Shown piece by piece: positions 60,623 to 64,000 of a stretch of DNA of 64,000 bases. The DNA lies in the NCBI GenBank assembly GCA_045600945.1, contig JAZRYX010000006.1, positions 6,644 to 70,643 on the forward strand. The letters are read 5' to 3'. The stretch comes from Darwinimomas sp045600945. Its GTDB lineage: Bacteria > Bacillota > Clostridia > Lachnospirales > Lachnospiraceae. A program made the translations under genes and the position numbers. The notes under the pieces were generated by a model. The model saw only the letters and a list, made by a program, of their open reading frames with translations. It had not been told where the DNA came from and searched no databases. How positions within the stretch are numbered: the first letter of the stretch is position 1; the number at the start of each line of letters is the position of its first letter.

Positions 60623-62428
60623 ATGGATAAAAACAAAATCAGAAATTTCTGCATAATCGCACATATCGATCATGGTAAATCTACTTTGGCCGACCGTATC
60701 ATCGAACAGACAGGTCTTCTGACCAGCCGTGAGATGCAGAGTCAGGTTCTGGACAACATGGATCTGGAACGTGAGAGAGGCATAACCATCAAAAGCCAGG
60801 CGGTAAGAACCGTTTACAAGGCAAAAGACGGACAGGAATATGTCTTTAATCTCATCGATACCCCCGGACATGTGGACTTTAATTATGAAGTAAGCCGTTC
60901 CCTCGCTGCCTGCGACGGAGCGATACTTGTCGTAGATGCTGCGCAGGGCATAGAGGCTCAGACCCTGGCCAATGTATATCTGGCTTTGGACCACGACCTG
61001 GAGATATTTACGGTTATCAATAAGATAGATCTTCCGAGCGCACGTCCGGACGATGTCGCAAAAGAGATAGAAGATGTCATCGGCATAGAGGCCATGGACG
61101 CTCCGCGTATATCCGCGAAAAACGGCATCGGCATCGACGAAGTGCTTGAGGGCATAGTTAATAAGCTTCCGGCACCAAAAGGAGATGAAAATGCTCCGCT
61201 TAAGGCGCTGATTTTTGATTCACTCTATGATTCCTACAGAGGCGTAATCGTATTCATAAGAGTTTTCGATGGCGTAGTAAAGAAAGGTACGAAAGTGCAC
61301 ATGTGCGCTACGGGCGCAGATGAGGAAGTAGTTGAAGTCGGATACTTCGGGGCAGGACAGTTCATTCCTTGTGATGAGCTGAGTGCAGGTATGGTCGGAT
61401 ATATAACGGCCAGCATCAAGAATGTCCGCGAAACTATGGTAGGTGATACTGTAACCGAAACAGACAATCCATGTGCAGTCGCACTCCCGGGATATAAGAA
61501 AGTAACTCCCATGGTTTACTGTGGTCTGTATCCTGCAGACGGAAGAAAGTATCCGGATCTGAGAGATGCGCTTGAGAAACTCGTACTTAATGATGCCAGC
61601 CTCTCATATGAGCCGGAGACATCCATTGCATTAGGATTCGGATTCAGGTGCGGATTTTTAGGACTTCTGCATCTCGAAATCATACAGGAAAGGCTGGAAC
61701 GAGAGTACAATCTTGATCTGGTTACTACGGCACCGAGTGTTATCTATAAAATTTACAAGACGGACGGTGAACTTATAGAACTTACAAATCCGACGAATAT
61801 GCCTGACCCGAGTGAGATAGAACACATGGAGGAACCTATCGTTACAGCCGAGATTATGGTCACTGCAGAATATGTCGGCTCCATCATGACTTTGTGTCAG
61901 GAAAGAAGAGGACGTTATCTGGGAACAGACTATATAGAGATGAACAGAGCGATACTTAAGTATGAGCTCCCGCTTAACGAAATCATTTACGATTTCTTTG
62001 ATGCGCTTAAGAGCAGATCCCGCGGATATGCGTCACTTGATTATGATCTAAAGGGATACGAGACATCAAAACTTGTTAAACTTGATATACTGGTGAATAA
62101 AGAAGAAGTGGATGCACTCTCATTCATTGTTCCTGCTCAGTCAGCTTATGAGCGCGGACGTAAGATGTGTGAGAAGCTCAAAGACGAGATACCGAGACAT
62201 CTATTTGAGATACCGATTCAGGCAGCGGTCAACGGTAAGGTCGTGGCAAGAGAAACTGTAAAGGCCATGCGTAAGGATGTCCTTGCGAAATGCTATGGCG
62301 GTGACATAACACGTAAGAAGAAACTGCTTGAGAAGCAGAAGGAAGGCAAGAAACGTATGCGCCAGATAGGCAATGTCGAGATACCGCAGAAAGCCTTCAT
62401 GAGTGTGCTGAAACTTGACGAGGAGTAA
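60623..62428 (+). CDS. lepA: Elongation factor 4 (LepA)
   Basis: The protein (601 residues) is the ribosome back-translocating GTPase. It has the G1 motif AHIDHGKST, the RGITIKSQ segment, G3 DTPGH, G4 NKIDL, and the LepA-specific C-terminal domain with YGGDITRKKKLLEKQKEGKK. There is no ribosome-binding site before the ATG. The predicted promoter -10 ends 10 bases ahead of it, so the mRNA may be leaderless. hemW starts at the next base after its stop. Confidence 0.97.
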   Translation: MDKNKIRNFCIIAHIDHGKSTLADRIIEQTGLLTSREMQSQVLDNMDLERERGITIKSQAVRTVYKAKDGQEYVFNLIDTPGHVDFNYEVSRSLAACDGAILVVDAAQGIEAQTLANVYLALDHDLEIFTVINKIDLPSARPDDVAKEIEDVIGIEAMDAPRISAKNGIGIDEVLEGIVNKLPAPKGDENAPLKALIFDSLYDSYRGVIVFIRVFDGVVKKGTKVHMCATGADEEVVEVGYFGAGQFIPCDELSAGMVGYITASIKNVRETMVGDTVTETDNPCAVALPGYKKVTPMVYCGLYPADGRKYPDLRDALEKLVLNDASLSYEPETSIALGFGFRCGFLGLLHLEIIQERLEREYNLDLVTTAPSVIYKIYKTDGELIELTNPTNMPDPSEIEHMEEPIVTAEIMVTAEYVGSIMTLCQERRGRYLGTDYIEMNRAILKYELPLNEIIYDFFDALKSRSRGYASLDYDLKGYETSKLVKLDILVNKEEVDALSFIVPAQSAYERGRKMCEKLKDEIPRHLFEIPIQAAVNGKVVARETVKAMRKDVLAKCYGGDITRKKKLLEKQKEGKKRMRQIGNVEIPQKAFMSVLKLDEE

Positions 62429-63577
62429 ATGGACAAGAGGATAGAGTTATATATTCATATTCCGTTTTGCGTGAAGAAGTGCAAGTACTGCGACTTTCTC
62501 TCAATGCCTGCCGAGGAATATATACAGGAGATGTATATAAGGCAGCTTGTTGAGGAAATCAAAGTACAGAGCGGCTTCTATGAGGACTATGTTGTCTCTA
62601 CGATCTTTTTCGGAGGAGGCACACCGTCTATACTTAAATCAATTCATATAACAAATATTATGAGCGCGATATATGCGCACTGGAAAGTAGAGGCCGGAGC
62701 CGAGATTTCACTAGAAGCCAATCCGGGAACATTGTCTCAGGAAAGACTGCTTAATTATAAAACAGCGGGAATCAACAGACTCAGTATAGGTCTGCAGTCA
62801 TCCAATGATTCCGAGCTTAAGGTGCTCGGACGTATCCATACATTCTCGGATTTCCTTGAGAGTTTTGAAAATGCCAGAACTGCGGGCTTTGATAATATCA
62901 ACGTAGATCTTATGAGTGCCATCCCCGGACAGACACTTTCGAGCTGGAAAAATACGGCTAAAAGAATTGCCATGCTTAAACCGGAGCATATCTCGGCATA
63001 TTCGCTCATCATTGAAAAAGGAACAGAGTTCTATGATCTTTATTCCACAAAGATAGGACAGAAACTTCTGCCTGATGAGGAGACGGACCGTGCGATGTAT
63101 CATTCCACGGACGATATTCTGGTAAAATACGGATTCAAAAGGTATGAAATAAGCAATTATGCCCGTCAGGGTCGTGAGTGCAGACACAACATCGGCTACT
63201 GGACCGGTGCCGAATACCTCGGCCTCGGACTCGGTGCATCAAGTTATACCATGGGCAGGCGTTTCCATGTCGACAAAGATCTGGATAATTATCTTCATAT
63301 TGATATGAATAAGGACATTACGCCTTTGTATGAGGACATAAAGGAACTGTCCAAAGAGGAGAAGATGGGAGAGTTCATGATACTGGGACTTCGTATGACG
63401 CAGGGTGTGTCGGCAGCGGAGTTTCATGACAGGTTCGGACTGAATATCATGGACGTGTACGGAGACGTAATAGAAAAACATGAGCAGCAGGGACTTTTAG
63501 ATGTTTACCTGCCGCAGATAAAGCTGACCGACAAAGGCCTTGATCTGGCCAATGTGGTGATGCAGGATTTTGTTTGA
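62429..63577 (+). CDS. hemW: HemW-like radical SAM protein (coproporphyrinogen dehydrogenase family)
   Basis: The protein (382 residues) has the radical SAM IPFCVKKCKYCDF (CxxxCxxC) near residue 10, FGGGTPS and the C-terminal HemW domain. Members of this group are heme chaperones rather than heme-forming oxidases. The start codon begins one base after the lepA stop, so it is translationally coupled to lepA. Confidence 0.93.
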   Translation: MDKRIELYIHIPFCVKKCKYCDFLSMPAEEYIQEMYIRQLVEEIKVQSGFYEDYVVSTIFFGGGTPSILKSIHITNIMSAIYAHWKVEAGAEISLEANPGTLSQERLLNYKTAGINRLSIGLQSSNDSELKVLGRIHTFSDFLESFENARTAGFDNINVDLMSAIPGQTLSSWKNTAKRIAMLKPEHISAYSLIIEKGTEFYDLYSTKIGQKLLPDEETDRAMYHSTDDILVKYGFKRYEISNYARQGRECRHNIGYWTGAEYLGLGLGASSYTMGRRFHVDKDLDNYLHIDMNKDITPLYEDIKELSKEEKMGEFMILGLRMTQGVSAAEFHDRFGLNIMDVYGDVIEKHEQQGLLDVYLPQIKLTDKGLDLANVVMQDFV

Positions 63578-63585
63578 TAAATCTA

Positions 63586-63614
63586 TTGCATTTATAACCC
63601 GATTATGCTAATAT
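63586..63614 (+). promoter_or_regulatory. tRNA-Gln promoter
   Basis: TTGCAT (63586-63591) and TAATAT (63609-63614) stand 17 bp apart, 18 bases before the tRNA. Confidence 0.65.
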
Positions 63615-63631
63615 AGCAAGGTCGCAAAAAT

Positions 63632-63704
63632 TGGGCTATCGCCAAATGGTAAGGCAACGGACTCTGACTCCGTCATTCTGAAGGTTCGAATCCTTCTAGC
63701 CCAG
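63632..63704 (+). tRNA. tRNA-Gln (anticodon CUG)
   Basis: The acceptor arm TGGGCTA pairs with TAGCCCA. The D-arm has the GGTAAGGCAA loop type of glutamine tRNAs, and the anticodon loop reads ACTCTGACT with CTG in the centre. The T-arm is AAGG-TTCGAAT-CCTT. The CCA end is not encoded. A terminator follows. Confidence 0.95.
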
Positions 63705-63712
63705 CTCTTTAA

Positions 63713-63740
63713 CAGAATGCCACGAGGCATTCTTTTTTTT
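63713..63740 (+). terminator. Intrinsic terminator of tRNA-Gln
   Basis: AGAATGCC and GGCATTCT form a perfect 8-bp stem with an ACGA loop and are followed by eight or more T. Confidence 0.85.
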
Positions 63741-63920
63741 GTGCACGCCGTGTGTGACGTGGAACTGAGTTTTTGGCTGTGCAACACATTTCGTATGCAC
63801 CCGCCTGTTCAATCATGCTACCGAAACTTCATCAGCAAATGATTCTTAGGATCATTGATAATAGAGTAAAGATTTAGTTGGTTGCTAGATAAAGTAAAGT
63901 GAGAACAACCCAGCATTCTT

Positions 63921-63984
63921 TGATACAATGTTTTTAACCACAAAAAACATAAAGGAGGATTGTTCCCACATGAACATTGTATCA
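63921..63984 (+). promoter_or_regulatory. Hairpin around the start of the last partial gene
   Basis: TGATACAATGT (63921-63931) pairs exactly with ACATTGTATCA (63974-63984), enclosing the AAAGGAGG site and the ATG in its loop. GAACAA (63902-63907) and TTGTTC (63960-63965) form a second possible pairing. This could hide the ribosome-binding site in transcripts entering from outside. Confidence 0.45.
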
Positions 63985-64000
63985 CTTTTAAGCACACTTT
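63970..64000 (+). CDS. Start of a partial gene, possibly an insertion-sequence transposase
   Basis: ATG follows AAAGGAGG (63952-63958) and encodes MNIVSLLSTL before the window ends. The upstream region has no other gene (63741-63969), contains the hairpin noted above, and looks like the end of an insertion element. Ten residues are too few to identify the product, so the transposase idea is a guess from context. Confidence 0.35.
   Translation, partial: MNIVSLLSTL

Overview
The window reads as a chromosomal segment of an anaerobic, low-to-mid GC Clostridia bacterium, most like a Lachnospiraceae member (Butyrivibrio/Roseburia type). This is inferred from the comEC-holA-rpsT-lepA-hemW and gap-pgk-tpiA-gpmI gene orders, the strong AGGAGG ribosome-binding sites and the family content; no marker gene was searched. 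An intact-looking HK97-type temperate siphophage of about 32 kb lies inside it, roughly 17.73-49.7 kb, between a DNA glycosylase gene and gap.

Left chromosomal arm (1-17.7 kb): a broken glycosidase remnant is followed by a three-gene operon. This joins a MATE transporter fused to a degenerate histidine-kinase-type ATPase domain, a GH3-type acyl-adenylating/amido-synthetase-like enzyme and a membrane-bound SpoIIE-type phosphatase, and it is my leading candidate for an undescribed system. Next come small housekeeping and accessory genes (GNAT, LOG-type hydrolase, secreted C39-like protein, ECF S component, prepilin-peptidase-like protein), an HTH-Fic gene behind a long inverted repeat, a metal-dependent cyclase, a convergent membrane-protein gene, a pyk-HIT-DUF2148 run and a membrane-glycolipid cluster (PAP2 phosphatase, CrtO-like acyltransferase, diacylglycerol-glycosyltransferase-like enzyme) ending with the glycosylase.

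Prophage: integrase and lysogeny genes lie on the minus strand. A self-contained NYN-domain gene cassette sits among them, with its own promoter, five 10-bp tandem repeats, a terminator and 15-bp inverted repeats at its ends. Beside it is an independent ~95-nt structured RNA with a near-consensus promoter and an intrinsic terminator. A CI/Cro-like pair shares a TTCAAGT operator array. The early and middle genes encode a cell-wall hydrolase, a HUH-type replication protein, an RNase H-like protein, ParB-like proteins, a shortened SAM synthetase and a ParB-methyltransferase fusion. The late genes follow canonical order: HNH, TerS, TerL, portal, protease, capsid, connectors, tail tube, G/GT chaperones, tape measure, Dit, Tal, fibres, holins and endolysin. 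No certain att core could be found.

Right chromosomal arm (49.8-64 kb): glycolytic genes gap, pgk, tpiA and gpmI end at a perfect 50-bp palindrome facing holA. Then come a second MATE gene, a frameshifted comEC, a zinc-ribbon membrane protein, rpsT and lepA divergent from overlapping promoters, hemW, tRNA-Gln(CUG) and the first bases of what may be an insertion-sequence transposase.
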